Shown piece after piece: positions 16,611-24,646 of a stretch of 64,000 nucleotides of DNA. The DNA is from Roseburia hominis. Its GTDB lineage: Bacteria > Bacillota > Clostridia > Lachnospirales > Lachnospiraceae. The notes under the pieces were generated by a model, which worked only from the letters and a program-made list of their open reading frames with translations, had not been told where the DNA came from and did no database searches. A program made the position numbers and the translations under genes. Positions within the stretch are counted from its first letter, which is position 1; each line of letters starts with the position of its first letter. The stretch spans positions 2,790,001 through 2,854,000 of the forward strand of contig CP159990.1 of assembly GCA_040702975.1 (NCBI GenBank), given 5' to 3'.

Positions 16611-16874
16611 CGTCCTATAAGCCAGCTCTCTACTCATACTTCCGATAATCGGACACATAATGAACTTCGTTCATTATGGCGCGTTGCGCCTTCAATCTGT
16701 CCTATATGCCGGTCTTCATGCAAGCATGAGCCCGTCCTATAAGCCAGCTCTCTTCCCTTGCTTCCGATAATCGGACTCATAATGAACTTCGTTCATTATG
16801 GCGCGTTGCGCCTTCAATCTGTCTTATACGCCGGCTCTCATGCCAGCATGAGCCCGTCCTATAAGCCAGCTCTC
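16611..16874. repeat. 122-bp tandem repeat made of nested palindromes
   Basis: Two full units and the start of a third; CGTCCTATAAGCCAGCTCTC begins at 16611, 16733 and 16855. Each unit holds four self-complementary elements: CCGAT-A-ATCGG, CATAATGAAC-TTC-GTTCATTATG, GGCGC-GTT-GCGCC, and an imperfect TCATGC/GCATGA. It fills the whole gap between the scaffold gene and the GGGtGRT gene, both on the minus strand, so it is probably transcribed. No ORF in it. Confidence 0.85.
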
Positions 16875-16890
16875 AGTCCGCTTATCTCGA

Positions 16891-17583
16891 CTATTCCTTA
16901 CGCGGGTCGATGATCTTAACGGCGTCAGCTACACGTCCGTACTGTCCCTGAGCCTTCTCCCATGCTACGTTCGGCTCATCGCCGGCTTTGATGAAGTCAG
17001 TGAACTTGCCAAGGCTTACGAACTTGTATCCGATAATCTCGTTCTGCTCATCGAGAGCGATTCCTGTAACATATCCTTCAGCCATCTCAAGATAACGCGG
17101 TCCCTTTGCAAGTGTTCCGTACATGGTACCAACCTGAGAACGAAGGCCCTTTCCAAGGTCTTCAAGACCAGCGCCGATCGGAAGTCCGTCTTCAGAGAAT
17201 GCACTCTGTGTTCTTCCGTAAACGATCTGTAAGAATAATTCTCTCATTGCTGTATTAATAGCATCACATACAAGGTCTGTATTGAGCGCTTCTAAAATGG
17301 TCTTTCCCGGAAGGATTTCTGAAGCCATCGCTGCGGAATGAGTCATTCCTGAACATCCGATGGTCTCTACCAAAGCTTCCTGGATGATACCGTCTTTAAC
17401 ATTCAAAGTCAGTTTGCAGGTTCCCTGCTGAGGAGCACACCAGCCAATGCCGTGTGTTAATCCGGAAATATCCTTTACTTCTTTAGCCTTTACCCATTTT
17501 GCTTCTTCCGGAATCGGAGCCGGTCCGTGATTTGCACCCTGAGCCACCGGACACATCATTTCTACTTCATGTGAATAAATCAT
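16891..17583 (-). CDS. Iron-sulfur cluster assembly scaffold-like protein (NifU N-terminal-like)
   Basis: A 230-residue protein with an IscU/NifU-N-like fold core: GTCKLTLNVKDGIIQEALVE followed by TIGCSGMTHSAAMASEILPG, in which Cys-Ser-Gly and the following Ser correspond to the U-type cysteine region. Additional cysteines lie at MMCPVAQG, IGWCAPQQG and DLVCDAI. It is longer than classical IscU (about 130 residues), with a C-terminal extension (YLEMAEGYVTGIALDEQNEI). The ATG at 17583 follows AAGGAG. It is upstream of the GGGtGRT gene and probably co-transcribed with it. It may carry Fe-S or another metal cofactor for that partner; this is inference from neighbourhood. Confidence 0.75.
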   Translation of the reverse strand: MIYSHEVEMMCPVAQGANHGPAPIPEEAKWVKAKEVKDISGLTHGIGWCAPQQGTCKLTLNVKDGIIQEALVETIGCSGMTHSAAMASEILPGKTILEALNTDLVCDAINTAMRELFLQIVYGRTQSAFSEDGLPIGAGLEDLGKGLRSQVGTMYGTLAKGPRYLEMAEGYVTGIALDEQNEIIGYKFVSLGKFTDFIKAGDEPNVAWEKAQGQYGRVADAVKIIDPRKE

Positions 17584-17683
17584 GTTAAAACTCCTTTCAA
17601 ATGTGTATGATTTTCTTCCTATAGGGTGTTCGTTATTTAATTAACACCATATACTGATATTTTCGCATAATTTTCTACATTCG

Positions 17684-19162
17684 TCAATCGTTACTTTGTA
17701 CAAGATTCCAAAATTCGCTATCCGTTTTATAGGCACGAACCTCCTCCTGCGTGTACGGCGCTGTTATCCATCCACGCGCGATCGTGGGGTTCTCTCCTTC
17801 GCTTCGATAATGGTATGTGAGGCCGATCTCAAGACCCTCGGCATCCACAAAAAAGTTGTCATAATACCGGTTTTCCAGTATTTCCCCGCTCAGAATCCGC
17901 TTGAACTGCCCCTGCTTCAATCCACTAAGCACCTCCGCACCGGGGGCTTCCTCTTTCATTCTCACCATCCAGTCGTCCATAAACTCATCGCCAAGCTCAA
18001 CGATATCGGCAGTCCGGAATTCCTGCCCGTCCGACAGACGGATATTTCTTGTCCGTAGGTCTACATAACTCGCATAAATATTTCCCGCGAAATAATAATC
18101 ATTGAACGCCACACTGATAAAATCTTCACTGGCATAGGTCACCTTGTAGGTCACCTGACTTGCCAGCATGAGATTCTCCTCTTTCAGCAGAGATTCTTTC
18201 ATCTCATTGCTCGGATTCAGATACAGCGTGTTCACTGTACTCATCGCACATTCCTTCAGCATCTCGTTGACCTTGTCCACATTTTTCCCGTCTTTCCATT
18301 CCAGCTGCGGATATTTCACATCAAATTCTGCCCGATAACTACTACTGTTTCCGGAACTGTACGTGTAGGTCTCTTCTTTGATCGTATAAGGCAGCTCATC
18401 AGCTGCATAGCAGGAAATCGACTCGATTCCCTCGCCCTCTTCCTCAGAATCGCCTTCCTCATTTCCAGAAAACTCTTCCTCTCCCTGATCCGTCTTAGGC
18501 TCAGCCTCTCCCCAAGCGTCGCCAAACGCACTCCTCGGGTCGAAATACTCTTCCTTATGGCTGTCAGCCTGCTTAATGATCGTATTTACCATCTTTCCGA
18601 ACAAAAATCCCAAAAGGATCAGCAACGCCAGAATTCCTATAATGACTCCCGCGATCAATCCTTTGTGACTCTTCCCCTTTTGCTGCGGCCGAATATCAGC
18701 CGGAGAAGCCCTCCTTATCATAGGAACAAACCGAATCCCGTCCTGCTCCTGCTCCATACCCGCTTCCATAAATCCCATATGCCGGTACGCTTCCACGGCA
18801 TTTGGCGAAGCGTTCACTGTAAGCTGGAAAAGAGACAGCCCCAGCACGCCATACTCATACATCGCCTGGACTAAAAGGCGCGCGGCTCCTTTCCTCTGCC
18901 ACTTCTTTCTCACGAACAGCAGCAAAATGTGACCGTTCCTCCCTATCGCCGAAGCCCCTACAAGCTGATTTTCCTCCAGCACGCCGAATACGACCGTCTC
19001 CCCGCTTTGCACACGCGGCATGAACTGTTCCAGCTTAATGAACTGCTGAAATTGTTCTACTCCCTGTCTGCTGTAAAGGGGTGCCACCTCTTCTGCAAAT
19101 ACCTCCCACACTAAATGGAGCGCATCTAATATTTCTTCATTCTGTAATCGTCTAACAATCAT
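17684..19162 (-). CDS. Membrane protein: GNAT acetyltransferase fused to DUF3298/RsiV-like domain
   Basis: A 492-residue fusion. Residues 1-150 form a GNAT N-acetyltransferase (MIVRRLQNEEILDALHLVWE; ILLLFVRKKWQRKGAARLLV is the acetyl-CoA motif A; NASPNAVEAYRHMGF). Residues 168-193 are one membrane helix (LIAGVIIGILALLILLGFLF). An acidic linker (EGDSEEEGEGIES) leads to an extracellular DUF4163/DUF3298 domain (PQLEWKDGKNVDKVNEMLKE; FNDYYFAGNIYASYVDLRTR), the fold of RsiV, the lysozyme-binding anti-sigma factor. So an intracellular transferase is tethered to an outside sensor-type domain. Neither substrate nor ligand is known. Monocistronic. Confidence 0.8.
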   Translation of the reverse strand: MIVRRLQNEEILDALHLVWEVFAEEVAPLYSRQGVEQFQQFIKLEQFMPRVQSGETVVFGVLEENQLVGASAIGRNGHILLLFVRKKWQRKGAARLLVQAMYEYGVLGLSLFQLTVNASPNAVEAYRHMGFMEAGMEQEQDGIRFVPMIRRASPADIRPQQKGKSHKGLIAGVIIGILALLILLGFLFGKMVNTIIKQADSHKEEYFDPRSAFGDAWGEAEPKTDQGEEEFSGNEEGDSEEEGEGIESISCYAADELPYTIKEETYTYSSGNSSSYRAEFDVKYPQLEWKDGKNVDKVNEMLKECAMSTVNTLYLNPSNEMKESLLKEENLMLASQVTYKVTYASEDFISVAFNDYYFAGNIYASYVDLRTRNIRLSDGQEFRTADIVELGDEFMDDWMVRMKEEAPGAEVLSGLKQGQFKRILSGEILENRYYDNFFVDAEGLEIGLTYHYRSEGENPTIARGWITAPYTQEEVRAYKTDSEFWNLVQSND

Positions 19163-19252
19163 ACATTCTTACCTCTTCCGTCTATGCTTCCCCCTGCAAA
19201 TCCTCTGATATGAACTACTCATTATCAAAAAGTCAATGGGATTGCGACAGCC

Positions 19253-20497
19253 TTATTTCAAAAGCTCTTCCCTTAAAAGTGTCAGCGCGCGCACCACTGC
19301 ATAATCCCGGTTCTTTTCCCGGTTTCCTGTAAAATGATACTCCCGCACCGTCGTCTTCCCACGCACCGTACAGCCAATATACACAAGGCCCACCGGTTTT
19401 TCCGGCGTTCCGCCGCCCGGTCCTGCGATCCCGGTCACGGAAAGAGCCGCGTCCGCTTCCGCCGCCTTTGCCGCTCCTTCGGCCATCTCCTTTGCCGTCT
19501 GCGGACTGACTGCCCCGTAGGTCTCAAGCGTCTCATGCCGTACGCTAAGCAGCTTCTCCTTAGCCGCATTGGCGTAGGTGATATACCCCTCGTTATACAC
19601 CTCCGAAGCGCCGGAGACATTTAACAGCCTCCCGGAAAGCTTTCCTCCCGTGCAGGACTCTGCCGTGGTCAGGGTCATTCCCCTCTTCTTAAGTTCCTCC
19701 ACGATTGCTTCTTCCAGCGTCACCTTCTCATCTATCGTATAAATAGCAGCTCCAAACCGGCGATGCAGCTCATCGATCATCGGCTTCATCAAATCCTCCG
19801 CCGCCTCCTGGCTTCTGGCCTTGGCCGTCACCCGGAAATGCACCTCCCCGGTCTTCGCGTAAGGTGCCAGCGTCGGATTCGTCTGCGCGTCCATCAGATC
19901 CGCGACCTTCGTCTCCGCCTGACTCTCGCCAATACCGCAGATCTTGACCATATGAGAATAGATTCCTTCCGGCTGCAGGCGATTCAGATACGGTGCGATC
20001 GCCCCTTCAAACATCGGCTTCATCTCATTCGGAGGCCCCGGAATCAAAATCGCGGTCCTGCCCTTCTCTCTATCCTCAATAATAATCCCCGGAGCGGTAC
20101 CGTTATCATTGTCGATCACGATCGCCCCTTCGGGAATCATCGCCTGTTTCCAGTTGTTCTCCGTGACCTTCTGACTACCGAGCTTATCAAAAAATTCCTG
20201 TATCCGCCCGCGCGAATGCTCATCTAAGTAAAGCTCGCGGCCAAAGACCTTCGCGGTCACTTCCTTTGTCAGATCGTCCTTGGTAGGTCCAAGTCCTCCT
20301 GTCAGTATTACGATATCCGAACGCGTAAGCGCCTGCCGAATCGCCTCTTCCATGCGCGCTTCATTGTCCCCTACCACCGTCTGATGGTATAAAGAACAAC
20401 CTAGCAGAGCACATTTCTCTGCTAGGTATGCTGCGTTCGTATTCACAATATTACCAAGTAAAATTTCAGTACCAACGGAAATAAGTTCTACTACCAT
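19253..20497 (-). CDS. cinA: CinA-type nicotinamide-nucleotide amidase / competence-damage protein
   Basis: A 414-residue two-domain protein. The N-terminal MoaB/MogA-like COG1058 domain (VELISVGTEILLGNIVNTNA; ILTGGLGPTKDDLTKEV; LIPGPPNEMKPMF) has ADP-ribose pyrophosphatase activity in the family. The C-terminal CinA amidase domain (LTTAESCTGGKLSGRL with the catalytic Ser/Thr region; ALSVTGIAGPGGGTPEKPVG) converts NMN to nicotinate mononucleotide. It is last in the rpoZ-rimO-pgsA-cinA run and begins 1 bp after pgsA, so it is translated from the same mRNA. Full length, no anomalies. Confidence 0.95.
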   Translation of the reverse strand: MVVELISVGTEILLGNIVNTNAAYLAEKCALLGCSLYHQTVVGDNEARMEEAIRQALTRSDIVILTGGLGPTKDDLTKEVTAKVFGRELYLDEHSRGRIQEFFDKLGSQKVTENNWKQAMIPEGAIVIDNDNGTAPGIIIEDREKGRTAILIPGPPNEMKPMFEGAIAPYLNRLQPEGIYSHMVKICGIGESQAETKVADLMDAQTNPTLAPYAKTGEVHFRVTAKARSQEAAEDLMKPMIDELHRRFGAAIYTIDEKVTLEEAIVEELKKRGMTLTTAESCTGGKLSGRLLNVSGASEVYNEGYITYANAAKEKLLSVRHETLETYGAVSPQTAKEMAEGAAKAAEADAALSVTGIAGPGGGTPEKPVGLVYIGCTVRGKTTVREYHFTGNREKNRDYAVVRALTLLREELLK

Positions 20498-20498
20498 T

Positions 20499-21044
20499 TT
20501 ACATGCCTCCTTGTGTCAACACCTGTTTATTCTTCATAACATAATCAAACAAAGATATCAAAGTCAAAATCAGCGCCACCCATGTAAGCACCATCTCGAT
20601 TGTTGCCGCAACTGATCCGTCAATATTCATAATCAAAAGTATGATCAGCGCCATGTGGGAGACCGTCTTGAATTTGCCCCAATAGCTTGCCGCAATCACG
20701 ATTCCGTTATCGGACGCCACCAGACGGAATCCGCTAATAATAAATTCACGCGCAATGATGATCAGTACCACGATCACATTCAGCCGTCCCATCGTCGTAA
20801 GACATATAAACGCCGTACACACCAGGAGTTTATCCGCAAGCGGATCCATGAACTTTCCGAAATTCGTCACCAGATTGTTCTTTCTTGCAATCTTTCCGTC
20901 CAGCATATCCGTAAGACTTGCAATACAGAAAATCACAAGTGCGATCCATTTATCTGCCGCCCCGGTAATATCAAACAGCAGAAACGCCACAAAAAACGGA
21001 ATCAAAAGCACTCTTAAAATCGTAAGTTTGTTTGGTAAATTCAT
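20499..21044 (-). CDS. pgsA: CDP-diacylglycerol--glycerol-3-phosphate 3-phosphatidyltransferase
   Basis: A 181-residue integral membrane enzyme that makes phosphatidylglycerol phosphate. The CDP-alcohol phosphotransferase signature D-G-x2-A-R-x8-G-x3-D-x3-D is visible as DMLDGKIARKNNLVTNFGKF then MDPLADKLL. The N-terminus NLPNKLTILRVLLIPFFVAF is typical, and four to five hydrophobic segments are present. It overlaps rimO by 4 bp (translational coupling) and precedes cinA by 1 bp. Confidence 0.95.
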   Translation of the reverse strand: MNLPNKLTILRVLLIPFFVAFLLFDITGAADKWIALVIFCIASLTDMLDGKIARKNNLVTNFGKFMDPLADKLLVCTAFICLTTMGRLNVIVVLIIIAREFIISGFRLVASDNGIVIAASYWGKFKTVSHMALIILLIMNIDGSVAATIEMVLTWVALILTLISLFDYVMKNKQVLTQGGM

Positions 21045-22381
21045 AACAATCCTCCTATTAAATCATATTCCAATGCCCCGGTCACCTTCACTTTCGCAAA
21101 ATCCCCCGACATTAGTTCCTCATCTGTGTTGACAAAAATCAGTCCGTCCACATTCGGCGCATCCCGATAAGTCCTTCCCACATAGGCGTTCTCATCGGCC
21201 ACTTTGCCTTCTATCATTACCAGAAGTTCTTCCCCGATCCTGTCCTGCGCCGCGTCAAACGCAATATCCTGCTGCAGTTCCATAAGCTCCGCCTGACGTT
21301 CCTCCTTGACCTCCTCCGGAATCTGATCCGGCATAGCTGCCGCCGGCGTATCCTCCTCACGTGAATAGGTAAAGACTCCCAGACGGTCAAATTCCATCGT
21401 GTCCACGAACTCCATCAGTTCTTCATGCTGTTCCTTCGTCTCTCCCGGAAATCCAGTGATCAGAGTCGTCCGAAGCGCAATATCCGGAATCTCCTCCCGC
21501 AGACGTCCTATAATGGAAATCAACTGCTCCTTTGAAGTTCTTCTTCCCATTCTCTTAAGGATCGCGTCGCTTGCGTGCTGAATCGGAAGGTCCAGATAAT
21601 GACAGATCTTCGGCTCCTCCTTCATCACCTGAATGAGTTCTTCCGTGATCTCCTCCGGATAACAGTACAGGATCCGAATCCAGGCAAGGCCGCTAATCTG
21701 GCAAAGCTCCCGCAAAAGCTGTGGCAGCCTCTTCTCTCCATACAGATCCACGCCGTATACCGTAGTCTCCTGCGCCACCAGGATCAGTTCTTTGACCCCG
21801 CTTCTTGCAAGTTCCTCGGCCTCTCTTATCAACTTCTCCATCGGCACGCTGCGATAATCCCCCCGTACCTTGGGGATCACACAGTATGTACAGTGCTTGT
21901 CGCACCCTTCTGCAATCTTAAGATAGGCGAAATGCCCTCCCGTGGTCACCAGACGTCCGTCAATCTTCTCCGGCAGATAATCCACATCCCGAAGCGTAAT
22001 TCTCGCATCTGCGCGCTCCTTCGGGCTGTCCCCCGTCACCTTATCGATCACATCTGCGATCTCTTCGTAAGATGTGGTGCCCAAAATCGCGTCCACCTCC
22101 GGAATCTCTTCCAATATCTCCTCCTGATACCGCTGTGCCAGACAACCAGTCACGATCAACGCCTTAAGCCGTCCATTCTCCTTGAGCGCCCCCATCTCCA
22201 GAATATTCTGAATGCTCTCTTCCTTGGCGTCATGGATAAAACAACAGGTGTTCACCACCGCCACATCCGCCAAAGACTCGTCATCCACCATCTGATGCCC
22301 GCGCTCTGCCAGAATCCCCAGCATCACCTCGGTATCCACCAGGTTCTTATCACACCCCAGCGAAATAAACAATATATTCAT
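21041..22381 (-). CDS. rimO: Ribosomal protein uS12 methylthiotransferase RimO
   Basis: A 446-residue radical-SAM enzyme that adds a methylthio group to an Asp of ribosomal protein S12. The UPF0004 N-terminal domain begins MNILFISLGCDKNLVDTEVM, with cluster cysteines in LGCDKN, NTCCFI and VTGCLAQRY. The radical-SAM loop is CDKHCTYCVIPKVRGDYRS (CxxxCxxC), and the TRAM domain is C-terminal. Full length. Upstream neighbours are rpoZ and gmk, downstream pgsA. Confidence 0.95.
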   Translation of the reverse strand: MNILFISLGCDKNLVDTEVMLGILAERGHQMVDDESLADVAVVNTCCFIHDAKEESIQNILEMGALKENGRLKALIVTGCLAQRYQEEILEEIPEVDAILGTTSYEEIADVIDKVTGDSPKERADARITLRDVDYLPEKIDGRLVTTGGHFAYLKIAEGCDKHCTYCVIPKVRGDYRSVPMEKLIREAEELARSGVKELILVAQETTVYGVDLYGEKRLPQLLRELCQISGLAWIRILYCYPEEITEELIQVMKEEPKICHYLDLPIQHASDAILKRMGRRTSKEQLISIIGRLREEIPDIALRTTLITGFPGETKEQHEELMEFVDTMEFDRLGVFTYSREEDTPAAAMPDQIPEEVKEERQAELMELQQDIAFDAAQDRIGEELLVMIEGKVADENAYVGRTYRDAPNVDGLIFVNTDEELMSGDFAKVKVTGALEYDLIGGLL

Positions 22382-22437
22382 ACATATTCTCCATATACTC
22401 GCAAGGCAGATACAGTCCCCTGCACCTGCCTCCCTTT

Positions 22438-22680
22438 TTACTCTTCCGCGTCTTCCGCGATAATCTTGATCTTTGCGTTATTCAATTCATCGATTGCGAC
22501 AGAAAGCGGCTTCTCGCCGTCCTTTACTGCAACTAACGGCAGTTCGCCATCGATCAACTGTCTTGCACGCTTCGCCGTAGCCAGCACGATAGAATAACGG
22601 CTGTTGACGATCTTGGTCGCCCCCTCTTCTACGTCCTGGTTCACTACCTTCATCAAATCACTATAAGATGGATGTAACAT
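22438..22680 (-). CDS. rpoZ: DNA-directed RNA polymerase omega subunit
   Basis: An 80-residue omega subunit that helps assemble RNA polymerase. The signature NSRYSIVLATAKRARQLIDG is intact, followed by the acidic tail KIKIIAEDAEE. It directly follows gmk (26 bp), the standard clostridial order. GAAAGGAGCAGG provides the ribosome binding site. Confidence 0.95.
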   Translation of the reverse strand: MLHPSYSDLMKVVNQDVEEGATKIVNSRYSIVLATAKRARQLIDGELPLVAVKDGEKPLSVAIDELNNAKIKIIAEDAEE

Positions 22681-22706
22681 ATAATCCTGCTCCTTTCAAA
22701 TCTTCC

Positions 22707-23330
22707 CTACAATTCTTCCAGTTCTCTTCGTATCCGTCCGATAAACTCGGCATTGCGGTTCACCCGCTCATGCTCGGACTGGATAATATGATGCATCTCT
22801 TTCACACAGATCTCCAGGTCATCATTGATCACCAGATAATCATAATGATCCATTCCCTGAGACTCTTCCACTGCGCGCTTCATCCTGGACTCGATCACTT
22901 CCATGGTCTCCGTTCCCCGTCCGACCAGCCGTTCCTTCAGCACCTTCGCGCTGGGCGGCGTCACGAACAGGAGCAAGGTATCAGGATATCTCTCCTTCAC
23001 CTTAAGCGCACCTTGTATCTCGATCTCCAGCACCACATCTTTTCCGGATGCCAGCTGGTTTACGACATACTCCTTGGGAGTACCATAGTAATTATTCACG
23101 TATCTAGCATACTCTATTAGTTCGTCCTGCGCAATCATTTTTTCAAATTCCTCAGTCGATTTGAAAAAATATTCTCTTCCGTCCTCCTCACCCGGCCTCG
23201 GGCTTCTGGTCGTAGCCGAAATCGATAACGCATAATTGTCGTATTCCTCCAGGAGCCGCTTCATAAGCGTCCCTTTTCCTGCCCCCGAAAATCCGGATAC
23301 GACGATAAGAATTCCCTTGTTCTTACTCAT
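22707..23330 (-). CDS. gmk: Guanylate kinase
   Basis: A 207-residue kinase that phosphorylates GMP/dGMP to GDP. P-loop GFSGAGKGTLMKRL; GMP-binding SISATTRSPRPGEEDGREYF; later EIEIQGALKVKERYP and LLFVTPPSAKVLKERLVGRG. The start is set at the ATG at 23328-23330, which has AGGAG 8 nt upstream; a GTG three codons earlier is too close to the site. It is upstream of rpoZ. The DUF370 (RemA-like) gene that usually lies between yicC and gmk in clostridia is absent here. Confidence 0.95.
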   Translation of the reverse strand: MSKNKGILIVVSGFSGAGKGTLMKRLLEEYDNYALSISATTRSPRPGEEDGREYFFKSTEEFEKMIAQDELIEYARYVNNYYGTPKEYVVNQLASGKDVVLEIEIQGALKVKERYPDTLLLFVTPPSAKVLKERLVGRGTETMEVIESRMKRAVEESQGMDHYDYLVINDDLEICVKEMHHIIQSEHERVNRNAEFIGRIRRELEEL

Positions 23331-23432
23331 AGCAAGCACTCCTGACTCTTTAAAATAAATGTGTACCGCTTACTGGTCCCACATCAAAACTGAACATAGA
23401 TTATACCACAAAGTCCCGTAGTTTTCAAAGGG

Positions 23433-24311
23433 TTATTCGATATTTTGTATCTGTTCACGCACCTTTTCAATCTCCGTCTTCAGATCGATAGCGTGATTGG
23501 AAACTTCAAGGTCATTCGCCTTGGAAAGGATCGTATTCGCCTCACGGTTCATCTCCTGAGCGATGAAATCCAGCTTACGCCCGATTCCGTCCGCAGTCTC
23601 CAGCGTATCCTTCATATGCTTGATATGGCTCTTCAGCCGCACGATCTCCTCATCTGTACAGATCTTGTCCGCGAAGATCACGACCTCCGCCGCGAGTCTT
23701 CCCTCCTCAATCTGTGCATCTCCGAGAAGCTCCTTTACCTTCGTCTCCAGTTTCTCGCGGTACTCCGCCACGATCTGCGGGGAACGCTCCTCGATATATG
23801 CCACCTTCTCCAGCATCCCGTCCAGTTTCGTAATAATATCGTGCTTCAGGTTCTCCCCCTCAGCCGTCCTGGTCTCCACGAACTGGGCAAATGCTCCCTC
23901 CAGCGCTTTCTTTAAGCTGTTCCAGAGTTCTTCCTCATTCACGGTCCGCTCTTCCATAGTCACGACCTCCGGGCACCGCGACACGGTGGATACCCGGATA
24001 TCATTATCCAGCCCGAAATCCTCCTGAATCTTCTTAAAGCAAGCCATATATTCGGCCGCCAGAGTCTGATTATATTTCAGTGAGACCTGCGCCTCCGATA
24101 AATCCTCGTAAGAAATGAAAATGTCGACCTTACCCCTTTGCGCATAGCCCTTCAGCAAATTGCGGATCGCAGTCTCAAAATAATTCAATTTCTTCGGCAT
24201 GCGGATTCCTACGTCCAGATACCGGTGATTCACTCCTTTGATCTCAACTGTAAACTTTCTCTGCGCCTCGGACACTTCACACCGTCCAAAGCCTGTCATA
24301 CTTTTTATCAT
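23433..24311 (-). CDS. yicC: YicC-family endoribonuclease
   Basis: A 292-residue member of the YicC/YloC family, metal-dependent RNases implicated in sRNA/mRNA turnover. The N-terminal YicC_N region begins MIKSMTGFGRCEVSEAQRKF and contains VEIKGVNHRYLDVGIRMPK. The C-terminal DUF1732 region carries DKICTDEEIVRLKSHIKHMK, and GRKLDFIAQEMNREANTILSK is the diagnostic end motif. It has its own TTGACT-17-TATAAT promoter. A 102-bp gap without a gene separates it from gmk. Confidence 0.93.
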   Translation of the reverse strand: MIKSMTGFGRCEVSEAQRKFTVEIKGVNHRYLDVGIRMPKKLNYFETAIRNLLKGYAQRGKVDIFISYEDLSEAQVSLKYNQTLAAEYMACFKKIQEDFGLDNDIRVSTVSRCPEVVTMEERTVNEEELWNSLKKALEGAFAQFVETRTAEGENLKHDIITKLDGMLEKVAYIEERSPQIVAEYREKLETKVKELLGDAQIEEGRLAAEVVIFADKICTDEEIVRLKSHIKHMKDTLETADGIGRKLDFIAQEMNREANTILSKANDLEVSNHAIDLKTEIEKVREQIQNIE

Positions 24312-24364
24312 CTGATTGTCCTCTTTTTCACGGCTGTCTGTGCAGCCAAATTTCGCTAGAATAT

Positions 24365-24393
24365 ATTATAATTTATTTGCCAGGGTGAGTCAA
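24365..24393 (-). promoter_or_regulatory. Promoter of yicC-gmk-rpoZ cluster
   Basis: TTGACT, 17-bp spacer, TATAAT on the minus strand, 54 bp before yicC. Confidence 0.7.
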
Positions 24394-24446
24394 TAAAAAG
24401 CAGGGAAAGAATCAATAAAGAGCTGCTAATTTCCAATAAAAAGCAG
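24391..24446. repeat. Three direct repeats CAATAAA(A/G)AGC at 21-22 bp spacing
   Basis: CAATAAAAAGCAG at 24391, CAATAAAGAGCTG at 24413 and CAATAAAAAGCAG at 24434, overlapping the -35 of the yicC promoter in the divergent region yicC/rqcH. Helical spacing (about two turns) suggests a possible regulator site; no regulator is identified. The rest of this 335-bp gap has an AT-rich leader for the plus-strand gene with a weak TATACT box at 24488. Confidence 0.45.
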
Positions 24447-24646
24447 AATTTTCTATTTTACCACTTTTGCCTTTTTGAATCTCATGCTATACTAAAGAAC
24501 GTCCACCGGACATTTTTTGCATAGCACGTCAACTTAATTTTTGTGCATGCAGTTTACCCTTGCGCATAGGTTACAAATTTAACATATCCATGTGCAGAAC
24601 CAGATAGCGAACATTATTTACATTTTTCAGACAGGAGTTTAACCAT

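Noticed and set aside
16611..16874. Possible CRISPR array in the 122-bp repeat
   Set aside because: The unit is far too long, copies are contiguous, and the internal structure is palindromic rather than repeat-spacer.
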